Shown piece after piece: positions 43,731-53,245 of a stretch of 64,000 bases of DNA. Position 1 is the first letter of the stretch, and each line of letters starts with the position of its first letter. The position numbers were made by a program, and so were the translations under genes. The DNA is from Candidatus Endomicrobiellum cubanum (GTDB lineage: Bacteria; Elusimicrobiota; Endomicrobiia; Endomicrobiales; Endomicrobiaceae). Below the pieces are notes generated by a model, which worked only from the letters and a program-made list of their open reading frames with translations, did no database searches and was not told where the DNA came from. The stretch is from positions 62,001-126,000 of the forward strand of contig JAISYS010000042.1 in the NCBI GenBank assembly GCA_031269735.1, in the 5' to 3' direction.

Positions 43731-43750
43731 AATATAATCTCACTCCCTTC

Positions 43751-44047
43751 TTATTCAAACGTGCTTTTGACTGCAGAAGCATCATCGATTTCATCTACAT
43801 GCGTAATATATTCTTGCAAAGCATCATGTATATTCGCATTAGCTTCAGTCAAAATCTGCAATCTAGGAAGCAAACTCTTGAAAAATTCCGCAGTAGAAGA
43901 AAGTGACGCCAAACCTGTAGCCTGCGCAGCCTCATCAATCTTACTTTGCACTTTCATAGTACTAGAATACCATTGGTCAATAACTTCCGTAATCTCAGTT
44001 TGTGCTTTTAGTGTCAACTCCTTGTTGAAAACGGCAACATCGCTCAT
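43751..44047 (-). CDS. WXG100-like helical hairpin protein (putative secretion substrate) 1
   Basis: 98 residues from MSDVAVFNKE; AGAGGTGA lies just upstream of this ATG and the track GTG is three codons earlier. The size is typical of WXG100 proteins. Two amphipathic helices flank a middle turn (ATGLASLSSTAEF); a Trp occurs in QWYSS but not in a WxG motif. It could form a heterodimer with the 114-residue protein, as EsxA and EsxB do. A promoter-like pair sits upstream and a hairpin follows the pair of genes. Confidence 0.5.
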   Translation of the reverse strand: MSDVAVFNKELTLKAQTEITEVIDQWYSSTMKVQSKIDEAAQATGLASLSSTAEFFKSLLPRLQILTEANANIHDALQEYITHVDEIDDASAVKSTFE

Positions 44048-44067
44048 ACAACTCACCTCTTACATCT

Positions 44068-44096
44068 AATACAACCTTGCATTGACCATTTATCAA
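44068..44096 (-). promoter_or_regulatory. Putative sigma-70-type promoter for the WXG100-like genes
   Basis: On the minus strand TTGATA (5 of 6 to consensus) and TGTATT (4 of 6) are separated by exactly 17 bases in the 66-base gap before the first WXG100-like gene. With the strong ribosome site and hairpin, this would give the two small proteins their own high-level transcript. Confidence 0.35.
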
Positions 44097-44113
44097 TAAT
44101 ATAACGAGGAATA

Positions 44114-44809
44114 TTATTGAGTGATGCTATAATACATCTCATCGTATGAAATTCTTACATTCTTGCCATTCTCTTCCTTCTTGTAACAAATGAAATCTGT
44201 ATTTATGGTAGAGAAGCCTATAACCTGTCCTTTTCCAATTTCTTGTCCAGCTCTAGGAAAAGACCCTCTATGCACATAAAACTTATCTAATGGTTCCTCT
44301 CTATCCTTACAACAATACCATTTTTTCAAATTAACAAATTGTACAATATATTTTTCTCCTTCACCCGTTGACTCTAAAGACATAGCCATACCATTATCTC
44401 TATATTCAGAAGAATTAGCAGACGTTATTAAAATACAATCGAAGGGAGCAATTAACTCTTTATTATCTTCAGCTTTGAAATCACATTCTTCGTATGCTAA
44501 TCCTTTATAGCTATCTACATATTTATTAACATCTCCCACTTTAGGTTCTATCCATACATATCCCTTTACTCCTACAAATTCTACATTAACGTTACTAGCT
44601 ACGTATGGGATATTATTACAAGAATCTTCCTCAAATATACCATGTTGAAAAACAGCTGTATTCAAATCTCTGTAATCCAAAGCAGATTCTGATTCAACTA
44701 CTTGATAATAATTATCATCAAAAAATAATTCCTCTTTAGGTAACACTAACTCTAAATCATTAAAAACCGCCATTAACGCTGCTAGAGCTAAACTCAAAAG
44801 TTTTGACAT
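44114..44809 (-). CDS. Secreted protein with degenerate M23/lysostaphin-type beta domain
   Basis: 231 residues. A short signal-like hydrophobic start (SKLLSLALAALMAVF) is followed by a Glu/Asp-rich segment and then LIAPFDCILITSANS...FVHRGSFPRAGQEIGKGQVIGFS-type strands. These follow the pattern of M23 peptidase domains ('aP.dG.V', 'v..Gq.v.kGq.iG.') but without the zinc-binding His and Asp. A non-catalytic wall-binding or structural role in the secretion locus is plausible. AGGAAAGGAAA precedes the ATG. Confidence 0.5.
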   Translation of the reverse strand: MSKLLSLALAALMAVFNDLELVLPKEELFFDDNYYQVVESESALDYRDLNTAVFQHGIFEEDSCNNIPYVASNVNVEFVGVKGYVWIEPKVGDVNKYVDSYKGLAYEECDFKAEDNKELIAPFDCILITSANSSEYRDNGMAMSLESTGEGEKYIVQFVNLKKWYCCKDREEPLDKFYVHRGSFPRAGQEIGKGQVIGFSTINTDFICYKKEENGKNVRISYDEMYYSITQ

Positions 44810-44863
44810 TTTCCTTTCCTTTCTTTTTATATGAAATGAAAGTCAAATTTTTTTCTCAAATTA

Positions 44864-44998
44864 CTAAAACCAATAAACTAGCAAATAGGCTGCAAGTATT
44901 AGCATCACTAGGCTCAATGAGAGTTTGAGCGATAGGTGTATCACTTTGAAAAATAGAAAAACGAATAACAATATAGAAATAACAATAAATAAAGTCAA
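44864..44998 (-). CDS. Tiny two-helix membrane protein
   Basis: Found by translating the gap; 44 residues with a TTG start and AAGGA ten bases upstream. It consists of a first hydrophobic helix (LFIVISILLFVFLFF), a short basic/polar turn, and a second helix (LVMLILAAYLLVYWF). Its place among secretion genes suggests a membrane component. Confidence 0.45.
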   Translation of the reverse strand: MTLFIVISILLFVFLFFKVIHLSLKLSLSLVMLILAAYLLVYWF

Positions 44999-45011
44999 AA
45001 CTCACACATCC

Positions 45012-45410
45012 TTAATAATATACACATCTTAAATATCCAGTTGTCTCTAATGATGAAATAAACCCAATAGCTTTATTTTTATATAAAACTTTTATCCCTG
45101 ATAAACCACGTCTAATTACATGTTTATTCTTGACATCTATATAAAAATAATCACCATCATTTTTTATAACTTCTGCAACTTCATCTTCAAAAGTGACTAT
45201 TGACCCTATTGCTATAACATTAGGTTGATATTTTTCATTTATATAAACAGCTATGTCTTTTTGTACATCTTTATGAATTAGCTTATACCTACTAAAAGAA
45301 TCTTCTGAAATATGGGCTACTGTAATCATAATCCTTGAATTATTAATTTCACTCCCTACTCCTGCACCTGTAAGTATAAGACATAAGAATATAGGAAATA
45401 AAGCCTTCAC
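45012..45410 (-). CDS. Secreted protein, possible trypsin-like fold remnant
   Basis: 132 residues with a signal peptide (KALFPIFLCLILTGAGVGS). The C-terminal half (VKNKHVIRRGLSGIKVLYKNKAIGFISS) resembles the end of a trypsin-like domain, where GDSG would hold the catalytic Ser; here GLSG keeps the Ser but I see no matching His and Asp. The start overlaps the EssC-like gene by four bases. Probably an exported accessory of the secretion module. Confidence 0.5.
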   Translation of the reverse strand: MKALFPIFLCLILTGAGVGSEINNSRIMITVAHISEDSFSRYKLIHKDVQKDIAVYINEKYQPNVIAIGSIVTFEDEVAEVIKNDGDYFYIDVKNKHVIRRGLSGIKVLYKNKAIGFISSLETTGYLRCVYY

Positions 45411-48400
45411 AAAACAATCTCTCTCCCTTCTAATGTTCTTGTAAATTCATGCTGATATATTTTGAATTTATATTGAGTAGACCCATATGCATAAATAGCA
45501 AAACCTAAACTTTCTGGTAATTTAGACGCTCTAGCATTATCCAAAAATTTATATGATGTCTGTTCATCACACTTTGCTGCTATTTTATGGTTACATAAAC
45601 TGTGTAAACTACTCGGTATTTCTTTTGCTATTCTACATGCGAATATGAAATGAATATCAACAAGAGAACAAGCTTGTAACACACGCTTAAACCTATCAGT
45701 TAGTTTATAAACTTCTTCACGCCCAAAACCTTTATATTTTTCCCATTGTATGGCAATAAAATAAATAGGGACTAGTTCTTTACTGTTTCTTTCTTTTCTG
45801 GCATCCACCATACCTTCTAACGCCTCAATCCAAGACTCAAACTCAAATGAAGGTAAAGACATAGTAACTAAAGACTCCTCTACTAAATCCTCCACTCCTA
45901 ATAGAATATGTGTGTCTTTATCAGCAGAATGTATAATCATCTTTACATTATCACGCATATTTATATTATCAACAAAAGTCATAACAAGATTCATCAAATC
46001 AACTCTCTCAAATGCATACAGTAATATATGTTCACCATCTTCTATTGTCATATTAAAATTATGAGGCGCTTTATTTAATGAAAAACCAGTTCTCTCTCCT
46101 AATATAAATAATCTAGGTTTAGATACCAACCCATCATTATCTGCATAAAAAGAAAATAAGTCACTTGCGTAGTGTAAATTCTTCTCGTTATAGAATACAG
46201 CTGGTTGATTAGTGTAACCATATTTTATATTTAAGTCGTTTAATATAACTAAAGTATCTTCTAACACTTTATTTGATGCAAATGGAACTCTCCAAAGAGT
46301 AGTAGACGATTGCTCCTCACCACCACTCGTATTAGTATACAAATATCCAAACTTAGTTTTTATAGTACCAGCTTGTGGACTTCCTATTATACTAGTAGAA
46401 ATGTCTTTTGAGCATCTCAAAGCTACCCGTAACGAGAACTGGTCTAGTATATCCTTAGACAAAGTACCTTTCATTGACTGAGAAGTAAACCACATATGGC
46501 ATCCACAAAATCTGGCTAACTTTGATAAAGAAGTTATGGCTGTTGAAATTTTATCGACACTTTTTGGGTCAACTTCTGTGAACATAACTTGAAACTCGTC
46601 TATCAACACCAATATTCTTGGAATACACAAGTGCTCAGTATTAGAATTTATCATCTTATTGTTGTACTCTTCTAACTTCTTAACACCAGTTTTAGCGAAT
46701 ATCTCAGTACGTCTATTCATCTCACTCAATAAATAATCAAATACAGATATTGCGTATTCGCCATCTTTCGTACCTGCAATTATTTTAGTATGAGGTAATC
46801 TGGATAACCCAGTTTCTATATCCACATACATAGCAAACTCAACATTCTTAAAATCAACCATAACTAACTCGAGTTGTCTTGGAGAATATTTACGTAATAA
46901 GGAAGCTAGCATTTGATTTATAGCTGCTGATTTACCCGCTCCAGTTGTGCCAACCATAAGTGCATGAACATTCCCATCTCCTAGAACTATCTCATAACCT
47001 TTAGTTGGGTCACCATTTTCTAACCCGAAATTTAACCCTATACCTTTATTAGTTGAATATGTCCAATATTTTTGTTCTGGTATAAATATATCAGAAAATC
47101 CAGTTACATAATCTATAGAATCTACTTTGCTATTTTCTACAGCATCGATAAAAGTAGATACACAAGAATGTAATAATTCTAAAGTAACAGGTAAGGGATT
47201 ATCAATACCTTGAAATGGTTTATCGTAATAAATAGTATTACTCAAACCAAAATCATGTATAATCCATACGAATACTCCATATCTAGCGGAGTATTCCATA
47301 AATTTTAAGATGCTTTTTGACTCTAACACCTTTTTTATATCTGAGCATAATATTAAAAGTTTATAATCACGTGTTACTTTTCCTACAGCGTAGGCTTGCT
47401 CATTATACTCATTTATATTCTGTTTTCCAATAATCTTTACATTCTCTTGTGCATAAGTTCTTAACTCATCTATTATTGTTTCTATACCTTTTGTTTTTAC
47501 TTCGATGTAATCCGAAATTTTATTATTAAAAAACTCAGAGAAATCAGCACCTAATCTATCTGGGTCATAAATAGTTACTTGTAAACATTTCTCTTTCACA
47601 GCTAATATTGCATTACATAACATTAACTTAACAAAATCTAGCATGCCCTCAGCTTTAACGTTAAATACTATGTTCGCTAGCTGCATAGTAACTTTCAACT
47701 CTATGGCATCTTTATATTTTCCTAATACGAAATCTAAATTAAATATTGGCTTATCATTTATAAAAGTACCAAATGCCTTATTAGCATTTATAATTGAGTT
47801 GATAGTCTCTTCTATATTATTATATCCTTCCGTTATAACATCTAATATAGAAGTGTATAACCTATTAACTATCTCATTAGCTTTATTTATATCCGAGTCT
47901 ATACTTTCAATATTACTGGCTATATATCTCTTTTCTTCTTGAATCGCCAAATCTGGATTTTTCTTTTCTAACTCTACTAAAGTCTCTTTATAACTTTGCT
48001 CAATGTCACTCACATCTAACTCAATAACATCAGGAGTAACAACATATTTATCAAAATTTATATTAAACATAACAGATTGAGCTATACGCAAAGAATCTAA
48101 AGCTTTATTCAATCCCCAGGCAGACTTATACATCCTATAAAACAAATATACCAAAACAAAAGGAGAAAAGATGAATACGCTACAAATAACACCAAACATA
48201 AACATAAATTTATCTTTATTTCCTGTATCATCTATAAAATCCTCCAAAATAGTCATAAATTTAGTATTTTGTCTCTTTTCTAAACTTTTACATCCTTTTA
48301 ACCCAGTATCAATTAATACCTCTAACTCTTGTTTTGAAACATCTTCCGTTATCTTTAAGTCTGATGGGGATACATCGTAAACATCAATCACTTTATCCAA

Positions 48401-48796
48401 TTTATCTTTATACATTAACAATTCTTCATGCTTCTTCACTAAACCTAACACTTCATTATTAGCTTCACGGTTAAGTCGTTCTAATTCTTTGTCATATTCT
48501 AAACGTCTACTATCCATTTTGGTACTAGCATCACATTTAAGTTGTTCTAATGAATTTTCATAATCTATTTTTTCTTTATTAAAATACTCTACTAAAATAT
48601 CATTCAAATTTATAACAAGCGGTGCAGGTTTATTGATTTGCAAGGATTGAAGCATACTTCTTAGTCTGTCTCTTTCTTCAACTAACTGAATTAAATCGTA
48701 ATGTTCGAAATTCTGTAAATAGTATTTTTCATACTTCGTTTTGTTAGATTCTAAATAATTAGATATATGTGTCTGTAATAACTCTTTATAAATCAT
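45407..48796 (-). CDS. EssC/FtsK-family type VII secretion-like ATPase
   Basis: 1129 residues. A long coiled coil (residues 40-165) leads to a hydrophobic segment at about 198-222 (FMFMFGVICSVFIFSPFVLV), a further helical region, and then an FtsK/SpoIIIE ATPase domain. That domain has Walker A MVGTTGAGKSAA at about 615 and Walker B RILVLIDEFQ at about 728. A last region (LFILGERTGFSLNK to the end) looks like a degenerate second ATPase domain, as in EssC, where the C-terminal domains recognise WXG100 substrates. The N-terminal FHA domains of EssC are missing. The gene is followed by the exported proteins and WXG100-like genes. Confidence 0.78.
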   Translation of the reverse strand: MIYKELLQTHISNYLESNKTKYEKYYLQNFEHYDLIQLVEERDRLRSMLQSLQINKPAPLVINLNDILVEYFNKEKIDYENSLEQLKCDASTKMDSRRLEYDKELERLNREANNEVLGLVKKHEELLMYKDKLDKVIDVYDVSPSDLKITEDVSKQELEVLIDTGLKGCKSLEKRQNTKFMTILEDFIDDTGNKDKFMFMFGVICSVFIFSPFVLVYLFYRMYKSAWGLNKALDSLRIAQSVMFNINFDKYVVTPDVIELDVSDIEQSYKETLVELEKKNPDLAIQEEKRYIASNIESIDSDINKANEIVNRLYTSILDVITEGYNNIEETINSIINANKAFGTFINDKPIFNLDFVLGKYKDAIELKVTMQLANIVFNVKAEGMLDFVKLMLCNAILAVKEKCLQVTIYDPDRLGADFSEFFNNKISDYIEVKTKGIETIIDELRTYAQENVKIIGKQNINEYNEQAYAVGKVTRDYKLLILCSDIKKVLESKSILKFMEYSARYGVFVWIIHDFGLSNTIYYDKPFQGIDNPLPVTLELLHSCVSTFIDAVENSKVDSIDYVTGFSDIFIPEQKYWTYSTNKGIGLNFGLENGDPTKGYEIVLGDGNVHALMVGTTGAGKSAAINQMLASLLRKYSPRQLELVMVDFKNVEFAMYVDIETGLSRLPHTKIIAGTKDGEYAISVFDYLLSEMNRRTEIFAKTGVKKLEEYNNKMINSNTEHLCIPRILVLIDEFQVMFTEVDPKSVDKISTAITSLSKLARFCGCHMWFTSQSMKGTLSKDILDQFSLRVALRCSKDISTSIIGSPQAGTIKTKFGYLYTNTSGGEEQSSTTLWRVPFASNKVLEDTLVILNDLNIKYGYTNQPAVFYNEKNLHYASDLFSFYADNDGLVSKPRLFILGERTGFSLNKAPHNFNMTIEDGEHILLYAFERVDLMNLVMTFVDNINMRDNVKMIIHSADKDTHILLGVEDLVEESLVTMSLPSFEFESWIEALEGMVDARKERNSKELVPIYFIAIQWEKYKGFGREEVYKLTDRFKRVLQACSLVDIHFIFACRIAKEIPSSLHSLCNHKIAAKCDEQTSYKFLDNARASKLPESLGFAIYAYGSTQYKFKIYQHEFTRTLEGREIVL

Positions 48797-48799
48797 AAA

Positions 48800-49498
48800 T
48801 CATACCAATCTTCTTAAATCATACGTAGAATTGCACACTCCTATATAACCCTCCATAAATTTCAAATAGATATTACGAAGCTTTAATCCTTGCTCATCAA
48901 CATCCAAATCCATAACATTATGATAATTTAATCTTTTACTTATTTTTGTAGGAATACAAGCTATCATGTCAGTTTTCCACACATATACTTCACTGTATTC
49001 TTCATACTTATTAATTAAATTTGATTTCGACACTGGCTCGTAATTTTCATCACAAAATGTTCTAATAACATCAATTAAATAAAAATTATTAACGAAGTAT
49101 CCTTTACAAAACATAGGTAACAAAACATCTTCTGGAATCAACTTCACAATTAAATTACAAATTCTATACAAATCGTATGCCTTTTTAACATAAAAAATGC
49201 ACTTTGCTGGAACATACGGAGAATAAAACCCATTTTTGAGAGAATAAAACATCTCTTCTCTTTCATTTCTAGGTATCAAGCCTTTAAAATCTATATTAAA
49301 ATCAAAAAACTGTTTAGAAACTTCTGTTCTATACAAGATAGCTTTAGCCACTTCGTCACAATTTATCATATCTACCCATTTATTAAAATCTTCTTGTGTA
49401 GCTCTAAATGGATGATTTTCTTCCTGAATAAACTTACCTCCTATAACGTATATAGCATAATCTACAATCCTAGATGCTCTTATACTTAATTTATGCAT
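48800..49498 (-). CDS. Hypothetical protein upstream of the secretion ATPase
   Basis: 232 residues, helical, Tyr- and Phe-rich, no membrane segment and no motif recognised. Its stop is three bases before the EssC-like gene, so it is probably part of the same transcript. Confidence 0.55.
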   Translation of the reverse strand: MHKLSIRASRIVDYAIYVIGGKFIQEENHPFRATQEDFNKWVDMINCDEVAKAILYRTEVSKQFFDFNIDFKGLIPRNEREEMFYSLKNGFYSPYVPAKCIFYVKKAYDLYRICNLIVKLIPEDVLLPMFCKGYFVNNFYLIDVIRTFCDENYEPVSKSNLINKYEEYSEVYVWKTDMIACIPTKISKRLNYHNVMDLDVDEQGLKLRNIYLKFMEGYIGVCNSTYDLRRLV

Positions 49499-49510
49499 AT
49501 ATCTCTACCT

Positions 49511-49954
49511 TTACTTAAATTTCATATTAAACAATTTTTCCAAGACATGCTTTACTCTAACTTCATGTATAGCTTTATTCGTATATTTAGCCGCATCATA
49601 TTTGGCTATCCAAGTATCTGGCGTATCCCCTGTATATTCCCGACGGTTAAAAGAGATAGGGGGCCTATTGTACTTTTCAAGCGGTAGATTATCTAAAATA
49701 TATTGATTCCAAGTTATATTTGAATGATAAAAGAAACTAGGTAATATTAAGACAGGTAAAAACCCTATATCTAAATAACCATTTTTTTCTTTCACATTAA
49801 CAAAGGTTGTAATCACACTTAAATAATTTACATATTGCTGTAAGGAATAATCATTATTACATGAATAGATGTGATGTCGTTCATCATATTCATATTCAAC
49901 TTCCTTTTTATCTTTCAGTAAAACTCTAAAATTATCATAATAAAATGTTTTCAT
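49511..49954 (-). CDS. Hypothetical protein
   Basis: 147 residues from MKTFYYDNF; GAAGGTGG precedes this ATG by 9 bases, while the track start 14 codons earlier has no site. Aromatic-rich with a basic C-terminus (NKAIHEVRVKHVLEKLF). Unknown. Confidence 0.5.
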   Translation of the reverse strand: MKTFYYDNFRVLLKDKKEVEYEYDERHHIYSCNNDYSLQQYVNYLSVITTFVNVKEKNGYLDIGFLPVLILPSFFYHSNITWNQYILDNLPLEKYNRPPISFNRREYTGDTPDTWIAKYDAAKYTNKAIHEVRVKHVLEKLFNMKFK

Positions 49955-50576
49955 TTTCGTTTTCCACCTTCCATGTATGCAAAGGCCTATTTGCATAAAC
50001 TAAATCTAATAAGTCTATTATATCGGTGCTATAGCCATTTATATATCCGTTTATAATAAAATTACCGTTATGAACATGTAATATTATCTTATCGTCTCCT
50101 TCTTTTGGCTCAACACTATACGCAGCATTATTTGGTGTAAATATGTTTATTACAAACTTAAATTTCTCTATTATTTTCTTAGTAACAAAATGCTCTCTTT
50201 GTAATACAACATCAAATCGTTGCTCTCTATTTAATTTTTCCTCAACAGGAAACTTTTTTCTAGCTAATGTGTATAAATCATTATAGCTTATTAAATTTGG
50301 ATATTCTTTACCCATATTATCACAATTTGTTCGGATAAAAAAGTAATCTTCCTTTGGTACAGTCAAAATCCACTCTACACCTTTTGGGTTTAGCAAAACT
50401 GCAACTTCATCCGTAACAAAGCACTTAAGCTGTATTTTTCTTATTTCACAAAATGAAAGTAAGTTATTAACCGCTTTTCTTAAATCTAAATGGTATGTCT
50501 CACTTCTATGCTCATAAGACTCCACCTTTGGCAATAGAAGTAAGCCATCGTCTGCATATCCATACATGATTTTCAC
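49935..50576 (-). CDS. Hypothetical protein
   Basis: 213 residues, beta-rich at both ends. The GTG start overlaps the deformylase stop (GTGA); an ATG three codons on is also well placed behind GGAG. No motif recognised. Confidence 0.5.
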   Translation of the reverse strand: MKIMYGYADDGLLLLPKVESYEHRSETYHLDLRKAVNNLLSFCEIRKIQLKCFVTDEVAVLLNPKGVEWILTVPKEDYFFIRTNCDNMGKEYPNLISYNDLYTLARKKFPVEEKLNREQRFDVVLQREHFVTKKIIEKFKFVINIFTPNNAAYSVEPKEGDDKIILHVHNGNFIINGYINGYSTDIIDLLDLVYANRPLHTWKVENENENILL

Positions 50577-50974
50577 TCCATTCCTAAATAAATGCCATTC
50601 AAATGGTCTAATTCATGAGATATAATTCTTGCTATAATATACTCTGCAATAAAATAAAATAACTCTCCTTTCTCGTTAAAAGCTTTAACTACAAGAGAAG
50701 TAGGTCTAACTTTGTAAACTCTAATACCAGGTCTAGAAATACAAGATTCTTTACATAAACAAAACCTACTTTCTTTTAATAACATTGGATTTATAAATAT
50801 CAAGTCAGGATTACGCAATCTAAATATACGCAAAGGCACACCTAGCTGTATAGCTGATAAACCAATTCCTTTGTTAAATTTTTTCATTTGTATAATTAAA
50901 TCTTTTGGTATGTTTTCTAACTGAACTTCTTTACTTATCAAAGATAAAATAGTTGTATCGGTTATTATACTCAA
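50573..50974 (-). CDS. def: Peptide deformylase
   Basis: 133 residues, shorter than chromosomal enzymes (about 150-190) as in phage-borne deformylases. All three motifs are visible: GIGLSAIQLG (motif 1), ESCIS (motif 2 with the metal Cys) and SHELDHLNG (motif 3, HExxH). It removes the formyl group from new proteins. The element may use it to keep maturation of its abundant proteins going or to replace a lost host activity. A membrane protein gene lies two bases upstream and an unknown overlaps its stop. Confidence 0.88.
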   Translation of the reverse strand: MSIITDTTILSLISKEVQLENIPKDLIIQMKKFNKGIGLSAIQLGVPLRIFRLRNPDLIFINPMLLKESRFCLCKESCISRPGIRVYKVRPTSLVVKAFNEKGELFYFIAEYIIARIISHELDHLNGIYLGME

Positions 50975-50975
50975 T

Positions 50976-51449
50976 TTATAAAATAAGCCTCACTAATCCA
51001 TAAACCACAACACAACTGAATACTATTAAGGCAATACTGTGAAACCTTTTAGTATACCAATTATTAATCATATCCTCATTCAAACAAACTAAATGCGTAA
51101 CATTTGTGATAGCCACCCTGTTTTGATGATGACCTAATTTACCATACAAAACTACCCTGTCGCCAAAAGATATATTACCATTCGGATTAAATATAGTGTT
51201 AAACATCTTAGGCTTTAAATGAACATCAATTGCATTATCTAACTTCCACACATCTTTAACTTCAGGATATATCCCTATAAAATTACCTGTAACCTTCATT
51301 TTTCGTCTTTTAGTAGTATTTATCATATCTACTAATGTGAAACTTCGTTTCTTCAAAAATATACGCATACTTAAAGTCAAAATATAAAATATTATTAAAG
51401 ATATTAAAGACCCCGCTACATATAAATGCACAATTTCTATAAAAATCAT
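50976..51449 (-). CDS. Membrane protein with two helices and a soluble middle domain
   Basis: 157 residues: TM1 near the N-terminus (LYVAGSLISLIIFYILTL), a beta-rich middle of about 80 residues, and TM2 at the end (SIALIVFSCVVVYGLVRLIL). The middle region (FIGIYPEVKDVW, NISFGDRVVLYGKLG) could be an OB-like domain as in NfeD-type proteins; not firm. Part of a run of small membrane proteins. Confidence 0.55.
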   Translation of the reverse strand: MIFIEIVHLYVAGSLISLIIFYILTLSMRIFLKKRSFTLVDMINTTKRRKMKVTGNFIGIYPEVKDVWKLDNAIDVHLKPKMFNTIFNPNGNISFGDRVVLYGKLGHHQNRVAITNVTHLVCLNEDMINNWYTKRFHSIALIVFSCVVVYGLVRLIL

Positions 51450-52438
51450 AGCAAACCACCCTTTTTTACTTTCAGGATAGTATTTGCGAGCCTTTTAATA
51501 TCCTCGAAAACAAGCCTCTCGCTACTAACAGTTGTATTTAACGAATCAAGCACTAAAGAAGTTTCTTTTCGTTTATCTATATCGTATTTTGACAAAAGTA
51601 CAATATTTGTTACATCACGCGAATACACCGATTCAGTATTCAATACAAAAATCTTATCCATTAGTATAGCTTGTTTTATCACAGCTATATCAACATCTTC
51701 AAAAATATTTACTAATTCTCCAGCTATAGCTAATTCTATAGCTGTTCTAACTGTAAGGTAACCAGGCTCATAATCAACATACTCTTCCATTTTTACAAAC
51801 AGTTTTGACTTATATATAAAATCTAGCACTTTCTCGTTATTCGCAAAAACATCCGTAATATACCTCTGTGCTATATTCACTTCCGGATTTATTGCAAACT
51901 TGTCACGCATAGGAGAGATAACTTGTGTAGAAAATCCATATTGCGAACGCCTGATATCACATTGCACATAATTTCCCTTAAATTTTGGTTCTCTGGTGTC
52001 TGGGTCAAATAATCTTATATGTGCAACCCTTCTCATCTTATCTACACAAGTTAAATCTGCCCATTGCGCTTTTTGAGAGGATTGGAAGCTAACATCGGAA
52101 CAAAAAACTACTGCGTTTAATACTACATCTCCTTCTGCTATATCCTTAAAACAAATAGTACAATTATTATCCACATCTTTCGAAAATAACTTTATACTCG
52201 AAGTTTTAGAAAGCACATTTATTTTGGATAACTCAGTAAAAGTATTTATAAAAGTAACAAGGCTTCCTTCTAATAAATCTTGTCTATAAGTAACAACAAC
52301 TTCTTTATCTACAAACTTCAAAGCTTCTCCATATGAATTTACCATATAAGCTTCGATGGTGTCGTCTATTCCAACTTTCATTAAGTCAACATTTTCATCT
52401 AAAGCTTTGATGTATTCAATTTTCGTACAAATTGACAT
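51446..52438 (-). CDS. Hypothetical protein
   Basis: 330 residues, soluble, without a motif I can name. The N-terminal 100 residues are strand-rich and could be an OB fold; the C-terminal third is helical and ends with a basic stretch (TILKVKKGGLL). It lies inside the membrane-protein run and overlaps the next gene by four bases. Confidence 0.55.
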   Translation of the reverse strand: MSICTKIEYIKALDENVDLMKVGIDDTIEAYMVNSYGEALKFVDKEVVVTYRQDLLEGSLVTFINTFTELSKINVLSKTSSIKLFSKDVDNNCTICFKDIAEGDVVLNAVVFCSDVSFQSSQKAQWADLTCVDKMRRVAHIRLFDPDTREPKFKGNYVQCDIRRSQYGFSTQVISPMRDKFAINPEVNIAQRYITDVFANNEKVLDFIYKSKLFVKMEEYVDYEPGYLTVRTAIELAIAGELVNIFEDVDIAVIKQAILMDKIFVLNTESVYSRDVTNIVLLSKYDIDKRKETSLVLDSLNTTVSSERLVFEDIKRLANTILKVKKGGLL

Positions 52439-52443
52439 TGTAA

Positions 52444-52767
52444 TTACTCCTCTTTGTAATCCTCAGTGACATACACATAAAATTTTTGGTCTATTATATA
52501 TATTACGCTACAAACTAAACTAAACCCCATACAGGCTAACAAAAATGTTAATTTTTGTAAACTGGCCGCCATTACCATTATTATTAAAATACACGCCAAA
52601 CTTGCTATCTCAAACCCTATTAAAACCTTAATATCTATACTTTTGCCAACAACACGTAACATAAATAAAATTCGTGCAATTAAAGCAATAAATATACTAA
52701 AACCGAAACCCAATAAAACTATCTGAATTATTGTAATTAACGGAAACCACCTAAACACCCAATTCAT
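52444..52767 (-). CDS. Small multi-pass membrane protein
   Basis: 107 residues with three or four hydrophobic helices (WFPLITIIQIVLLGFGFSIF, IGFEIASLACILIIMVM, LACMGFSLVCSVIYII) and a short charged tail. Unknown family. Confidence 0.55.
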   Translation of the reverse strand: MNWVFRWFPLITIIQIVLLGFGFSIFIALIARILFMLRVVGKSIDIKVLIGFEIASLACILIIMVMAASLQKLTFLLACMGFSLVCSVIYIIDQKFYVYVTEDYKEE

Positions 52768-52927
52768 TTACTAACTTCATAAATGCTTGCTCATTTTCTA
52801 TAAATTCGGGGTTTAATTTCATTTCTAAATCCATAACCAAATCTCTAGTCTCTAATAATTCATTTTCATCTGGTTTATTTATTAGCATGAAAACTAAAGC
52901 CGTTATCAAAATAAGAACAGCATCCAT
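52751..52927 (-). CDS. Tiny membrane-anchored protein
   Basis: 58 residues, below the track cut-off. GGGGGTG stands six bases before the ATG. One N-terminal hydrophobic helix (AVLILITALVFMLI) then an acidic helical tail. Its stop lies 17 bases inside the next gene, another coupled pair. Confidence 0.6.
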   Translation of the reverse strand: MDAVLILITALVFMLINKPDENELLETRDLVMDLEMKLNPEFIENEQAFMKLVNELGV

Positions 52928-52930
52928 GAA

Positions 52931-53245
52931 TTACACCCCCTTTACCCAAAATCTATCAACATCTAACAACTCCTCTACGCTTTTCACCGTAACTACTTCA
53001 TCCTTGCTAAATAAAATGTCTATATTGTATAACTTTAATAACTTTTGAAGGGTTAAAGGTGATTTATCAATAGTTTTATCTAGCTGTACAACCTTATCGT
53101 TCATCTCTATCAAAACTCGTAAAGTTCCAGGTTCCAATATTGACATAATTATAGGGAATTCATCACCTGGACTTCGTATCCTAATACACGGATACTGTGC
53201 TTTTACTTTTTCATGTTGAAAATCTTCACCCAGCGAAAGTCTCAT
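52931..53245 (-). CDS. Small hypothetical protein
   Basis: 104 residues, soluble, ending WVKGV. Strand-helix alternation (CIRIRSPGDEFPIIMSILE, TLRVLIEMNDKVV) but no motif recognised. Overlaps the preceding membrane protein gene by 20 bases. Confidence 0.5.
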   Translation of the reverse strand: MRLSLGEDFQHEKVKAQYPCIRIRSPGDEFPIIMSILEPGTLRVLIEMNDKVVQLDKTIDKSPLTLQKLLKLYNIDILFSKDEVVTVKSVEELLDVDRFWVKGV

